64,000 nt of DNA from Lycium barbarum. Taxonomy: Eukaryota > Streptophyta > Magnoliopsida > Solanales > Solanaceae. The notes beneath the pieces are model-generated. The model was not told the DNA's origin. It searched no databases and was given only the letters and a program-made list of their open reading frames with translations. Each line of letters begins with the position of its first letter. Position 1 is the stretch's first letter. Made by a program: the position numbers and the translations under genes. The DNA lies in contig NC_083344.1 of the NCBI RefSeq assembly GCF_019175385.1, forward strand, positions 63,984,782-64,048,781. Direction: 5' to 3'. This document shows, piece by piece, positions 10,603 through 23,315 of the stretch.

Positions 10603-13133
10603 TGTTACACCTCAAAAATTTCCCCGCGAACGTACAGTGGATAGGCTAACAAAGGGCATAGCGTATACGATGTTTCAATAAGAAGGGAACGATGTTTGAT
10701 TACCCTAAGTAAGATTCCAAAGGCAATTGCAATAAGAGATAGGTTATGCTCCATAATGACTAACTACAGGTTCTGAAAATGTGTAAAGTTGCAGATTTGT
10801 ACTTTGGCCAGTTGATCGTAAAAATGAAATACGGACCGTAAAGTGGTATACGACCCGTAAACTGCCATGTCGTATTTCAACTTCAAAACTTCAACTTTCT
10901 GTCAAATGCTTGAATGATTAAAGACGACTTCAAATACGGCCCGTAAACTGTGTTCGTAAACCACCATGTCTCAGCCTGACTTTTTGGTTCTGTTATGATT
11001 AAATACGACCCGTAAACTGGAATACGGACCATAACTGAGTTTACGACCACTGTGCACTTTCGACTACTGTTCATTTCAAATCAGATTTTAAGTCATTAAA
11101 AAGGGGGACTCAAGCTCGTTAATTCATTTCACGTCCACACCCCTTCTCTCTAAAACATCTCTCTACATTTATTCCATGAGAATTCAAGGATTATTAGTGA
11201 TCAACAACATAAACCAAGTGAATCAAGTGTAAGAAAACCCATTGAAGATCATTCAAGCCAAGAAATCCCAATAGAGATGAACTAGGGGTTTTTGCTCAAG
11301 TGGAGTATTATTAACCAAGGCTTGTTCCTACAACATCTAAGGTACGATTTATGGTATTTATATGTTGTTTAAGGTAATTGAGAGTTGAGATACTTTAATT
11401 GTAGAAGGGTATAGAAAAATGGGTCATGAATGTGGAATAATGCCATTTTGAGAAATAGCTTGAATTGAGTTATAATTTTTGAAGTGTTGTGACGTAAATA
11501 TGTTATAAATGATGTTGAGAACATGAGATGAGAAATGTATGTGAAAGGACGTCGTCGTGTGTTATGGCCATGGATATGGATGATTGAAAGTAAGTCTAGA
11601 ATATGGATAATGTGGATGAATAATGACTATCGTTATAGTATTGTGAATGTATTATTCATGTTTGAGAGTTGTTATACGCTACAGAGGAATGTCGTATAAA
11701 TAGAGGAGACGTTGCCTGATTTTCTCTAGTTTTTGTCATGTGTGCTAGCTATCGATTCTAATGATAGTATGACTTTAATGAAGTTAGAGACGTGAGCTTC
11801 GGAGGAGAACGCACAAGTGTAGAATAGTTGAACAGAAAGGTATGTAAGGCTAACCCTTCTTTCATAAGACATGGTTCTTTGGCCAAACGTCCAAGTCTTC
11901 TATAAGACTATGATATCTTTCAAATGATTTGATCTTCCGAGCTTGTAAGCTCACGATTCTTGATACGCTACAATTGTACTAAGTTCCTCGTATGACGAGT
12001 AAGCCTATAAAGATAGATGTGATGAACGACGATAATAGTGACAATGATATGGAAGACGACTATAGTAGTAATAGCGATGATGATAACGATGACGACGATG
12101 ATAGTAATTATGATAGTAAAGATACTTATGAGCCATTATGTATATGTATCTATGTATGACTATTAATGGAACCCCGAGCTTATGAGGCCGGGTAGGATAT
12201 GTAAATAAATATGTATATGATTATGTAATGCGCGCGCACCTCTGCAGATGGTACAGATAACCCTGACGCCCTGGTAGGGCCAGGTAGATGTAGCCCTGAC
12301 GCCTCGGTAGGGCCAGGTATGTGTAACCTTGAGCCTTGGTTGGCCAAGTATGTATGAAACACCGATCCTGCATGGACGGGTATGCTATGTATATGATATG
12401 ATTGTGTATATGACATAGACACGAGATTGTATACGAATACGAGTACAAATATGGAACGGATACGATTATGGGTACGGATATGGCTATATGTACACAAATA
12501 CGCATTAGAAATGGAAAATTCCTATGAAAGGCAAGTAAGTGCTTATGACAATGATATTACTATCTCCCATCCCGTGCTACCTTTCATGTTGCTTATTATG
12601 ATTCTACATTGATATTGATCATGCTTTCATACTCAGTACATTCTTCGTACTGACGTCTCTTTTGTTTGTGGACGCTGCGTCATGCCCGCAGGTGTACAGG
12701 GAGACAGGATTGACCCATAGCTACATTCTCTAGGACTACATAGCAGAGCTCCATTTCATTCGGAGCTATAGCTTTTGGGTGCTTATTCTTTTGTGTATAT
12801 AATTATGGGCATAGCTAGGTCCTGTCCCGCTTATATGATATGTTATACTCTCCTAAGAGGCTCGTAGACATGTGTATGTGCTAGGGTATGTACATTGTCG
12901 GCCTATATTTTGTATATCTTTTGTTAGCCTTGTCGGCTCATGTACATTGACGTGGTATAGATGCCAATGATGATATAAAGGCATTGTTGTCCAATGGGAC
13001 TAGTACGACTGATGAATAGAAAGGTATGTTTAATTATGTGGCTCACCTAGATGAAAGTGTAAGTGCAAGCGAAGGGGTGCCCGGGTGGGCTTGCACCGGG
13101 CGCTCGTTGCGGCCCCCTAGACGGGTCGTGACA
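10603..13133 (+). repeat. Element B 5' LTR
   Basis: This 2,531-bp LTR starts TGTTACACCTC and ends GTCGTGACA. It contains repeated palindromes of the TACGGNCCGTA type (10826-11045), donor-like AAAG|GTATGT at 11840, a GAT/GAC-rich tract (12021-12122), a 33-bp triple repeat (12258-12354), and the 'actgacgtctctttt ... catgcccgcag' block at 12649-12691. Confidence 0.95.
12258..12354 (+). repeat. 33-bp tandem repeat, 3 copies, in the B LTR
   Basis: The unit is about 'taNccctgacgcc' plus 'ggtagggccaggtatgtg'. It is repeated in the 3' LTR at 20019-20115, so the array predates the insertion of B. Confidence 0.85.
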
Positions 13134-13137
13134 AAAG

Positions 13138-13149
13138 TGGTATCAGAGC
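13138..13149 (+). other. Element B primer binding site (tRNA-Met type)
   Basis: The sequence tggtatcagagc lies 4 bases after the LTR end and matches the complement of the initiator tRNA-Met 3' end used by many plant LTR elements. Confidence 0.95.
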
Positions 13150-13192
13150 AGTTCAGTCCTAGGGTGTGTCTACGAGCCGTGTCTAGTAGAGT

Positions 13193-13232
13193 CTTTGTTA
13201 TGGGTGTGTTGCGCGCCACAGTTATAAACAAG
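13193..13232 (+). other. Element B leader stem-loop with GCGCGC loop
   Basis: CTTTGTTAT pairs with ATAAACAAG except for two positions, and GTGTG/CACA closes a loop carrying GCGCGC at 13211-13216. It is the homologue of the hairpins in A, D and E. An acceptor-like TTTCAG ends at 13341, two bases before the gag ATG. Confidence 0.75.
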
Positions 13233-13343
13233 AAGCTGCAGGCATTTTAGGAATGATTGAGCTTCTTTCCTCATAATAATCGTGCGATAGAGCTATGATA
13301 TAAGAAATTCTTGTCCCTTAATCGTGTGTTGTGTATTTCAGAA

Positions 13344-16300
13344 ATGCCTGTAAAGAGAAAGGCTACAGTAGCCCAAAAGGGAAAGACGGTAGCAGAAAAG
13401 AGGGCTGAAAGAGCACAGCCACCGGTAGTAGAGGAAAGTGAGTCCCAGAGTGCGGCTCAATCTCAGTCCTCCCATTCAGTACCTATATTAGAGGAGCGTG
13501 AGGGAGCCTCAGCCCCAGCTCCAGCACCTCCGGCTCCTCCACCGGATACTTCAGGCCATGATTTAAAAGAGGCCATACCTTTGCTTACTCGGTTGGTTGC
13601 TGCACAGACTCAGCGGCAAAGTGCAAGGCAAGGTGATAGGGTTGTTAGTGCAAGGGCCCGCTACTTCATTACTTTGAACCCTCCGGAATTCTTTGGATCT
13701 AAGCCGGAGGAGGACCCTCAGGATTTTAGTGATGGTATGTTGAGGACGCTTCGACTGATACATGGTTCGGACACCGAATCGGTGGAGTTAGTGTCGTATA
13801 GGCTGAGAGATGTCTCGATCCAGTGGTACACGATTTGGATGGCTTCACGTGGGGCCAATACACCTCCCCAGGTATGGCAAGAGTTTATTGATGCTTTCCT
13901 CCGACACTATATGCCTCCAGAAGTTCGGCGAGCTAGAGCCGGTAAGTTCTTAAATTTAAGGCAAGGTAGCATCAGTGCTGTAGAGTATAGTCTCCGCTTC
14001 AATTCCTTGGCAAGGTATGCTTCGGCTATGGTAGTGGATATGGGTGACTGAGTGCACCGATTTGTGAAAGGCCTAGGGCCGCATTTGATAGATAGGTGCT
14101 TGACTGCATCCCTTCAGGACAACATGGATATTGCACCTCTGCACGCATTCAGGCTCATGGAAGAAATTTTACAACAACAGAGAAATGAACGCGAGCAGGA
14201 TAGGGGTCATAGCAAGAGGGCCAGATATTCAGGTCCGATGAGTGAGTTCAGAGGTGGGCACAGATAGTAGATTTCTAGGCACTCAGGCTATTCTATCACT
14301 AGTTCACCTCCACAGATTTTCGGCCAGAGATTCGATAGATCTATTCGTTCCGGGCCGCGTCATAGTTATTTGGGGTCTCAGTTTAGAGATGATTTGGGTC
14401 AGGCAAGGCCACCCGCACTATGAGGTTCCCAGTGTGGGAAGTTCCATTGGGGTCTATGCCGATTGGGTTCAGATGTTTGCTATTCATGTAGTCTACCAGG
14501 CCATATCATGCGTGATTGCCCCTCGGTTCATGGTAGAGGTAGGACCCAGCCTTCAGGGTCGATAGCCGGGTCATCAGCATCTGTGCGCCCTATGGGGCCA
14601 GGTTCACATGCGGCAGTTGGCCATGGTAGAGGCAAAGGGAGAGTCCCCAATTCTAGCGGTCCTCAGCACCGTGTTTATGCTTTGGCTGGACGCCAAGATC
14701 TTGAGTCTTCTCCTGACAAGGTCACAGGTATATTATCGGTATTCTGTCATGATGTATATGCTTTGATTGATCCGGGTTCCACATTGTCATATGTTACTCC
14801 ATATATTGCGGGTCGATTTAGAGTTGAACCGAAGTCGATCAAACCTTTTGAGGTGTCTACACCCGTTGGAGAATCGGTAGTAGCTAGACGAGTATATAGA
14901 AATTGTGTAATTGTGATTTGTAGTCGTCGTACTATGATTGACTTGCATGAGTTTGAAATGGTGGATTTTGATGTTATTATGGGCATGGATTGGTTGCCTT
15001 CTTGCTACGCCAATGTTGATTGTAGAATGAAAATGGTTCATTTCCAGTTTCCGGGAGAACCAGTTTTAGAATGGAAAGGAAATACGGCGTCACCAAAAGG
15101 TAGGTTTATTTCCTATCTAAAGGCAAGGAAAATGATCACGAAAGGTTGCATTTACCATCTAGTTGGGGTTCAAGATGTAGCAGCTGAATCACCGACTTTT
15201 CAGTCAGTTCCTGTAGTAAATGAATTTCCGGATGTGTTCCCAGAAGAGCTTCCAGGCCTTCCTCCCGAGCGGGAGTTTGATTTTTCTATTGATGTGTTGC
15301 CAGGCACCAAGCCTATATCAATTCCTCCCTATAGAATGGCACCCGCAGAATTGAAAGAGTTGAAGGAGCAGTTGAAAGACTTGCTTGATAAAGGCTTTAT
15401 TAGGCCTAGTTCATCCCCGTAGGGAGCACCCGTATTGTTTGTCCAAAAGAAAGACGGCTCCTTGAGAATGTGCATCGATTATCGGCAATTGAATAAGGTG
15501 ACGATTAAGAAGAAATAACCTCTCCCGAGGATTGATGACTTATTTGATCAATTGCAAGGTGTCAACTGGTTTTCAAAGGTCGATTTGAGGTCCGGGTATC
15601 ATCAAGTGAGAGTTAGGGAGAAAGATATCCCTAAGACAGCCTTCAGAACAAGATATGGTCATTTTGAGTTCCGGGTAATGTCATTTGGGCTAACTAATGC
15701 ACCGGCAGTGTTTATGGATTTGATGAATGATGTGTTCAGGCCCTTCCTAGATCTGTTTGTGATTGTATTCATCGATGATATCTTGGTATATTCTAGATCC
15801 GAGGCAGAACATGCTGATCATTTGCGTACTGTCCTTGGAGTTCTCCAAACTCGAGGGTTGTTTGAAAAATTCTCAAAGTGTGAGTTTTGGTTGAATTCAG
15901 TGACGTTTCTAGGGTACATTGTTGCAGCCGATGGTATTCGGGTAGATGGTCAAATGATTGAGGCCTTGATGACTTGGCCAAGGCCCACAACTCCTACGGA
16001 GGTTCGTAGCTTTCTAGGCTTAGCAGGTTATTACAGGAGATTCGTTGAGAGTTTTTCTTCTATTTCTGCACCACTCACAAAGTTGACCCAGAAATCAGCA
16101 ATGTTTTAATGGACAGATGCTTGTGAACGTAGTTTCCAAGAGTTGAAAAATAGATTGACTTCTGCCCCAGTCTTGACACTTCCAGAGGGATCGGAAGGAT
16201 ATGTTGTTTATTGCGATGCATCAGGTGTTGGGCTAGGCTGTGTATTAATGCAACATGGTAAGGTGATTGCGTGTGCTTCAAGGCAGTTACGAAAACATAA

Positions 16301-18149
16301 GAAGAATTACCCAACCCATGATCTAGAATTAACCGTAGTGGTTCATGCATTAAAGATTTGGAGATATTATTTATATGGTGTCCATGTGGATATTTATATA
16401 GATCATAAGAGTCTTCAGTATATCTTCAAGCAGAAAGAGTTGAATTTGCGGCAACGACGATGGTTGGAGTTGCTAAAAGACTACGATGTCGATATCATGT
16501 ATCACCCCGGAAAGGCAAATGTTGTGGCTGATGCCCTTAGCCGCAAATCTATGGGAAGTTTGTGTGATATACGACCAGAGAAAAGAGAAATGGTTCGTGA
16601 GCTCCAGAAACTAGCTAGTCTAGGAGTTCGAGTAGTGGACTCAGGTAGCAAGGGCACTACTATTCAGAATTCAGCAGTCTCGTCACTAGTAGCAGAAGTG
16701 AAGAGGCGACAATACGAAGATCCTATGCTAATGCATTACAGAGATACATTCCCTTAGAAAGAGTAGTCATCGTTTGAGCTTTCATGAGACGGAGTTCTCC
16801 GATGTCGAGGCAGATTATGCGTTCCCAATGTGGTAGGTTTACGCCACCAAATATTGAGAGAAGCTCATTGTTCCTGTTATTCTGTTCACCCCGGTGCGAC
16901 GAAAATGTATCATGATCTTAAGTCTATATATTGGTGGAATGGAATGAAGAAAGGTATAGCAGAATTCATAGCTTAATGTCCCAACTGTCAGCATGTGAAA
17001 ATTGAGCACCAAAAGCTAGGTGGATTGTTGCAAGCCATAGAAATTCCAACTTGGAAGTGGGAAGTAATTAACATGGACTTCATTGCAGGCTTACCCCGTT
17101 CTCAACGTAAGTATGATTCTATATGGGTGATTGTAGATAGGCTCACAAAGTCAACTCATTTCTTACCGGTCAGAACGACCTATGTGGCAGAGGATTATGC
17201 GAGGCTTTATGTTAAGGAGGTAGTGAGACTCCATGGTATTCCAACATCTATTATCTCTGATAGAGGGACTCAATTTACAACAAATTTTTAGAAGTCTTTC
17301 CAAGAGGGTTTAGGGACCCAAGTGAGCCTTAGAACGGCAATTCACCCACAGACCGATGGGCAAGCTGAACGCACCATTCAGACTGTTGAAGATATGTTAC
17401 GGGCATGTATGCTAGATTTTAGAGGTAATTGGGATGACCATTTACCGCTCATTGAATTTGCTTACAATAATAGCTATCATTCTAGCATCCAAATGGCACC
17501 GTATGAGGCTTTATATGGGCGAAAGTGTAGATCTCCAATTGGGTGGTTTGAACAAGGAGAGACTAATTTGATAGGGCCAGACTTGGTCCAGCAAGCTATA
17601 GAGAAAGTCAAGCTCATACAAGATCGGTTGTTAGCAGCCCAAAGTCGTCAAAAGTCCTATGTGGATAATCATCGAAGAGACTTAGAGTTCCAAGTCAAAG
17701 ATTTGGTATTCTTGAAAGTGTCACCGATGAAGGGTGTAATGAGATTTGGCAAGAAGGGGGAGCTTAGTACCCGATACGTTGGGCCTTATGAGATCGTGCG
17801 CAAAGTGGGCAAAGTGGCCTACGATTTAAATCTGCCTTCGGATTTGGAGTCAGTTCACCCAGTTTTCCATGTCTCAATACTTCGAAAATGTGTTGGAGAT
17901 CCTACTAAGATCATGCCAATAAGCGATGTGCAAGTGACAGAAAAGTTGACTTATGAAGAAGTGCCCATTGCCATAATTGATAGGCAAGTACGGAGGCTTA
18001 GAAACAAGGAAATGGCCTCAGTTAAGGTTTTATGGAGAAGCAGTAAACGAGAAGAAATGACATGGGAACCGGAAGAATGTATGCGATCCAGATACCCGTA
18101 TTTATTTCAGCCCTTGGGAGAGATCCAAGACGAGATCTCAAGATCATAA
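13344..18149 (+). pseudogene. gag-pol: Element B gag-pol polyprotein, single register with nonsense codons
   Basis: Starting at ATG 13344, one register runs to TAA 18147 (about 1,601 codons) with no frameshift. It is broken by in-frame stops at 14049, 14265, 14268, 14421, 15420, 15516, 16107, 16755, 16764, 16785, 16974 and 17289. Domains in order: Gag; zinc knuckle CYSCSLPGHIMRDC (14478-14519, intact); protease ALIDPGSTLSY (Asp at 14769); reverse transcriptase with [10 protein letters not shown] (Asp at 15582) and FIDD (15768-15779); RNase H (from about 16140); integrase with aspartates at 17076 and 17259 and glutamate at 17367; chromodomain-like tail near 18024-18110. Most stops can be explained by CGA, CAG, CAA or TGG changing by C to T or G to A. 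All catalytic residues I looked for are kept, but the gene cannot be read through. Confidence 0.95.
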
Positions 18150-18353
18150 GGTATGTATGATTTCCTTTTCATGCTTTCGGTCGTGTGTGGCCATAGATAT
18201 GTTGATATTGTAACGTAGCCCTGTGAGGCGATGATATTATGGGTTGTTGTGACAAGTGAGTAGTGCCAAATTACAGGGGAAACTCTGGCAAAATTTTCGT
18301 AGGATCCCGAGTGTTTAACATTCGAGGACGAATGTTCCAAAAGGGGGGAAGAA
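18150..18353 (+). other. Element B 3' untranslated region, hairpin and polypurine tract
   Basis: It contains 'ttacaggggaaactctgg' (about 18270), the perfect hairpin AACATTCG-AGGA-CGAATGTT at 18317-18336, and the purine run aaaaggggggaagaa at 18339-18353 directly before the LTR. Confidence 0.92.
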
Positions 18354-20909
18354 TGTTACACCTCGAAAATTTCCCCGCGAACGTACAGTGGATAGGCTAA
18401 CAAAGGGCATAGCGTATACGATGTTTTAATAAGAAGGAAACGATGTTTGACGACCCTAAGTAAGATTCAAAAGGCAATTGCAATAAGAGATAGGTTATGC
18501 TTCATAATTACTAACTACAGGTTCTGAAAATGTGGAAAGTTGCAGATTTGCACTTTGGCCAGTTGATCGTAAAAATGAAATAGGGACCGTAAACTGCCAT
18601 GTCGTATTTCAACTTCCAAAACTTCAACTTTTTGTCAAATACTTGATTGATTAAAGACGACTTGAAATACGAACCGTGAACTGAAATACGGCCAGTAAAC
18701 TGTGTTCGTAAACCAACATGTCTCAGCTTGACTTTCTGGTTCTGTTATGATTAAATACGTCCACAAAATACGGCCCGTAAACTGGAATACATATCGTAAA
18801 CTGAGTTTACGACCAATGTGCACTTTCGACTACTGTTCATTTCAAATCAGATTTTAAGTCATTAAAAAGGGGACTCAAGCTTATTAATTCATTTCACGTC
18901 CACACCCCTTCTCTCTAAAACATCTCTCTACATTTATTCCACAAGAATTCAAGGATTATTAGTGATAAACAACATAAACCAAGTGAATCAAGTGAAAGAA
19001 AACCCATTGAAGATCATTCAAGCCAAGAAATCCCAATGGAGATGAACTAGGGTTTTTGCTCAAGTGGAATATTATTAACCAAGGCTTGTTCCTACAACAT
19101 CTAAGGTAAGATTTATGGTATTTCTATGTTGTTTAAGGTAATTGAGAGTTGAGATACTTGGATTGTAGAAGGGTATAGAAAATGGGTCATGAATGTGGAA
19201 TAGTGCCATTTTGAGAAATAACTTGAATTGAGTAATGATTCTTGATGTGTTGTGATGTAAATATGTTATAAATGATGTTGAGAACATGATATGGGCAATG
19301 TATGTGAATGGACATCGTCGTGTGTTATGGCTATGGATATCGATGATTGAAAGTAAGTCTAGAATATGGATAATATGGATGAATAATGACTATCGTTATA
19401 GTATTGTGAATGTATTATTGATGTTTGGGAGTTGATATACGCTATAGAGGAATGTCTTATAAATGGAGGAGATGTTGCCCGATTTTCTCTAGTTTTTTCA
19501 TGTGTGCTAGCTATCGATTCTAATGATAGTATGACTTTAACGAAGGTATAGACGTGAGCTTCGGAGGAGAACGTGCAAGTGTAGAATAGTTGAACGGAAA
19601 GGTATGTAAGGCTAACCCTTCTTTCATAAGGCATGGTTCTTTATCCAACCGTCTAAATCTTCTATAAGACTATGATATCTTTCAAATGATTTGATCTTCC
19701 GAGCTTGTAAGCTCACGATTCTTGATATGCTATGATTGTACTAACTTCCTCGTATGACGAGTAAGCCTATAAAGATAGATGTGAGAAACGACGATAATAG
19801 TGACAATGATATGGAAGACGATTATAGTAGTAATAGCAATGACGATAACGATGACGACGATGATAGTAATTATGATAGTAAAGATGCTTATGAGCCATTA
19901 TGTATATGTATCTATGTATGACTATTATGGAACCCCGAGCTTATGAGGTCGGGTAGGATATGTAAATAAATATGTATATGATTATGTAATGCGCGAACAC
20001 CTCTGCAGATGGTACGGATAACCCTGATGCCCTGGTAGGGCCAGGTAGATGTAGCTCTGATGCCTCGGTAGGGCCAGGTATGTGTAACCTTGAGCCTTGG
20101 TTGGCCAAGTATGTATGAAACACCGATCCTGCATGGACTGGTATGCTATGTAAATGCTATTTATATGATATGATTGTGTATATGACATAGACACAAGTAC
20201 GTATACGAATACGAGTGCAAATATGGAACGGATACGATTATGGGTACGAATATGGCTATATGTACACAAATACGCATTAGAAATGGAAAATTCCTATGAA
20301 AGGCAAGTAAGTGCTTATGACGATGATATTACTATCTCCCATCCCGTGCTATCTTTCATGTTGCTTATTATGCTTCTACATTGATATTGATCATGCTTTA
20401 CATACTCAGTACATTCTTCGTACTGACGTCCCTTTTGTTTGTGGACGCTGCGTCATGCCTGTAGGTGTACAGGGAGACAGGATTGACCTATAGCTACATT
20501 CTCCGGGACTACATAGCAGAGCTCCATTTCATTCGGAGCTATAGCTTTTGGGTACTTATTCTTTTGTGTATATAATTATGGGCATAGCGGGGTCCTGTCC
20601 CGCTTATGTGATATGTTATACTCTCCTTAGACGCTCGTAGACATGTGTATGTGGTAGGGTATGTCTGGCCTTGCCGGCCTATATTTTGTATATCTTTTGT
20701 TAGCCTTGTCGGCTCTTGTACATTGACGTGGTATAGATGCCAATGATGATATAAAGGCATTGTTGTCCAATGGGACTAGTACGACTGATGAATAGAAATA
20801 TATGTTTAATTATGTGTCTCACCTAGAAGAAAGTGTAAGTGCAAGCCAAGGGGTGCCCGGGTGGGCTAGCACCGAGCGCTCGTCGCGGCCCCCTTGACGG
20901 GTCGTGACA
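18354..20909 (+). repeat. Element B 3' LTR
   Basis: This 2,556-bp LTR is homologous along its whole length to 10603-13133. The donor-like site is at 19602, the GAT/GAC tract at 19781-19886, and the 33-bp repeats at 20019-20115. Confidence 0.95.
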
Positions 20910-22080
20910 ACGAAATCTAGAATTTCGGAAAACGGGGCCCGCTAGGTCAAAACGGGAAATTCGGGAGTAAAATATGAAATTAAGCACTAGGTGATCATAA
21001 CCCAACAACTAATTTCTAATTTAACTTATGGATTCACCTAGTTTTGAAATTCAAGTGAAACCCCCAATTTGGGTATAAACCCGAACTCTTTGATTCAAGA
21101 ATTAAACACTAATAATGGAAGATATATGATTAACAACCATAGGTTCATCAAAATCTAGCATAAACTCCATCAATTTTATCATTAATAAGCCTAGAAATAA
21201 AATCCATCGAAACTCGCTTTTAATCATCCATTACTAAGGGCTAACAAGGAAAGAAGAATTCTTAAGATGATTAGGAATAATGAAATAGTAAGAAGATTAA
21301 GAAAACTTACCACTAAGAGTTTTCTCCAAGATTCTTCTAAAACAGTCCCCAAGAGCTCAATTTTCGTAATGGTGATAAATGATAGACTAAGGGCTTATTT
21401 AATGCACACTTAATGAAATAACAGGCCCGATACGGCCACGACAGCATCGGGGTCCCTACAGCGCCACCGCCACAGCGTCATCTAGGACCGTTGGGGCGGT
21501 CTGGGAAGAAATGGGTTTCACCGCCCCAATGGTCATCCTACCGCAACAGATGTGCCGCTGGGATTGTACTGGTGCTGCTATGGCAGACACCAGGCATCAT
21601 AATCCAAATAATTTTCTAAGTCTCAACCGAAATACCAAACCACACCCGAGGTTATCTGCTTACAAATGACATACCTAAACCTACATAAAAGTACCCTACG
21701 AACACACTCGTGGCCTCGAAATTTCCAACAGAGGCCTCGTTTATCGAGTCAACGCCTGATACCTCATTACATACTTCCCAACCCAAGTCCCAAAATGCAT
21801 CCGAGTGATTTGGAAACCGAACCGGATATACACATAAATTCTAAATGATCATCCAAACCTCTCGGAATCGATGGATTTTCAAGAAAGGTCTGTTTACCCA
21901 AAAGTCAACTTAGTCAACACTTTTTTGGTTAAAGCCAAAATTTTACAAAAAGTCACCCGAATCAAATCTAGACACCTCAGGAAGCGAGTCAAAGGTCCCC
22001 TTAGGTCAAAATGGGCTAACCAAGCTAGAAAAAGGGGCTAAAATGCCAGAAAGACTATAACAACTGAATAGGTCGTTACA
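20910..22080 (-). repeat. Solo LTR J, 5' part
   Basis: Minus-strand start TGTAACGACCTATTC. It includes 'ttgacttttgggtaaac' and 'catatatcttccattattag' (both minus strand), which are found again in LTR K. No gene is seen. Confidence 0.82.
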
Positions 22081-22085
22081 TTAAG

Positions 22086-23300
22086 GGGGTTGTAATAGTC
22101 ATGCGGTGATGAGCACCAGTATCGAATACGTGTCATCATGCTATGGGTACTTGCACAATTTCAATGGTATAGTAGGCTTGAATGCCATGCTTTGGGCACT
22201 AGCTGATAGAATCGTAAGATCCTTTGTATCTCTGATTGGGGTCCAAAGCCCGTACTTTATGTCTCTTATTATTATTGCCTGTCTTGCTGATTTGTGTCCT
22301 CATCAGTGATATTGAGAACATAATGATTGATTTCATGCTTATATACTTGTTATTGACTGGATGTATGCCATATTCATATTTTATACGTATTTTATGCATA
22401 TGATTTGAGGATATAATTGCGACTCCAATGGGATCTAGTTTCGGATGAGTGAAGATGCTTTAGCGCGTTCCGTTGACAAATGGGTCGGTCGGCTAAGAGA
22501 CATGTTATTGACATATGATATGACGAGACCGTGATCCTAGGATTTACCGGAGCGGTGATATATGGGCCGCATGAGCTTCCATGGGTCACGATTTATTGAC
22601 ATTCTAACGTGTGTATATGGGGAAGTGGAAACAGACCTTGCATTGAATTTGCATCTCATTCATCCATACTTTAAATCTTTGTGGTGATTATTAGTATCTG
22701 ACTTGTCTTATCTTGAAATCTATCTGTTATATGGGTTTAGTTGTTAATGTGATTATCTCATATTATGGACTAATGGCAGACTAGTGTGGTTGTGGTACCA
22801 TGAACCAACCCTTGTGTCTGTTCCGAAAAGGGTCGGTCAACGATGCCGCTGAGTACTAGTTGTTTATTGTACTCACGCTACACTTGCTGCACCTTTTTAT
22901 GTACAGATTTGGTCCCCAGTACGAGTGGAGCTCGTGACTACCAGGCTGCCTGCTAGAGCCTTTGCAGAGAGATCGGGGTGAGCACTATTGTTCTGGATGG
23001 CTCCAGACTTTCCTCTATCATTTACCTTCTGTCTTTCTTCATTCCAAATAGTTCTATTTATGTATTTTCAGACTATTTGTACTCCTTAGTAGTCCTTGTG
23101 TTTGGTGACATCAGATTTTGGGAAGATTTGTAATAACTTCTAAGCATTTCTATTTAAGATTGTTTAAGACGAGAAATGGACTTGTATGATTTCAATTTCG
23201 CTTTTAGTATTCCCCTAAATTTGGGTTGTTAATGGTTTGTGTTGGCTTACTGTTATGGTGGGACTAGTGCCATCACGACTTGGTAAATTGGGTCATGACT
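22086..23300 (+). repeat. Element C 5' LTR, second part
   Basis: It continues from 8954 after the TTAAG duplication. It ends GGGTCATGACT, one or two changes from the usual GGGTCGTGACA, and is followed by the primer site. Total LTR length without insertions is about 2.2 kb. Confidence 0.82.
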
Positions 23301-23303
23301 AAT

Positions 23304-23315
23304 TGGTATCAGAGT
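23304..23315 (+). other. Element C primer binding site (tRNA-Met type)
   Basis: tggtatcagagt, 3 bases after the LTR end, with one mismatch in the last base against the other elements. Confidence 0.85.

Larger units (their letters stand above)
10603..20909 (+). mobile_element. Element B: full-length Ty3/gypsy element (Tekay/Del-like)
   Basis: Two LTRs (10603-13133 and 18354-20909) flank a primer site, a gag-pol frame of about 1,601 codons and a polypurine tract. The LTRs differ by scattered substitutions and small indels, so B is much older than D. The bases flanking the element are CCCAA on the left and ACGAA on the right, only 3 of 5 alike. J sequence lies on both sides. Confidence 0.95.
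8955..22080 (-). mobile_element. Solo LTR J (minus strand), interrupted by element B
   Basis: On the minus strand it begins TGTAACGACCTATTCAG (22080) and ends GGGCCGTGACA (8955), with TG/CA ends and a perfect flanking TTAAG duplication. Removing B leaves about 2.8 kb with no primer site or coding region, so it is best read as a solo LTR formed by recombination between the two LTRs of an element. The right part (20910-22080) is homologous to LTR K at 44824-45932, which supports both orientation and boundary. Confidence 0.85.

Noticed and set aside
12180..12612. Open frames of 60-105 codons on both strands in the B LTR (and 19941-20269 in the 3' LTR)
   Set aside because: They follow the 33-bp repeat and have repeated IPGPTEASG-like translation; no start context, domain or conservation other than the LTR itself.
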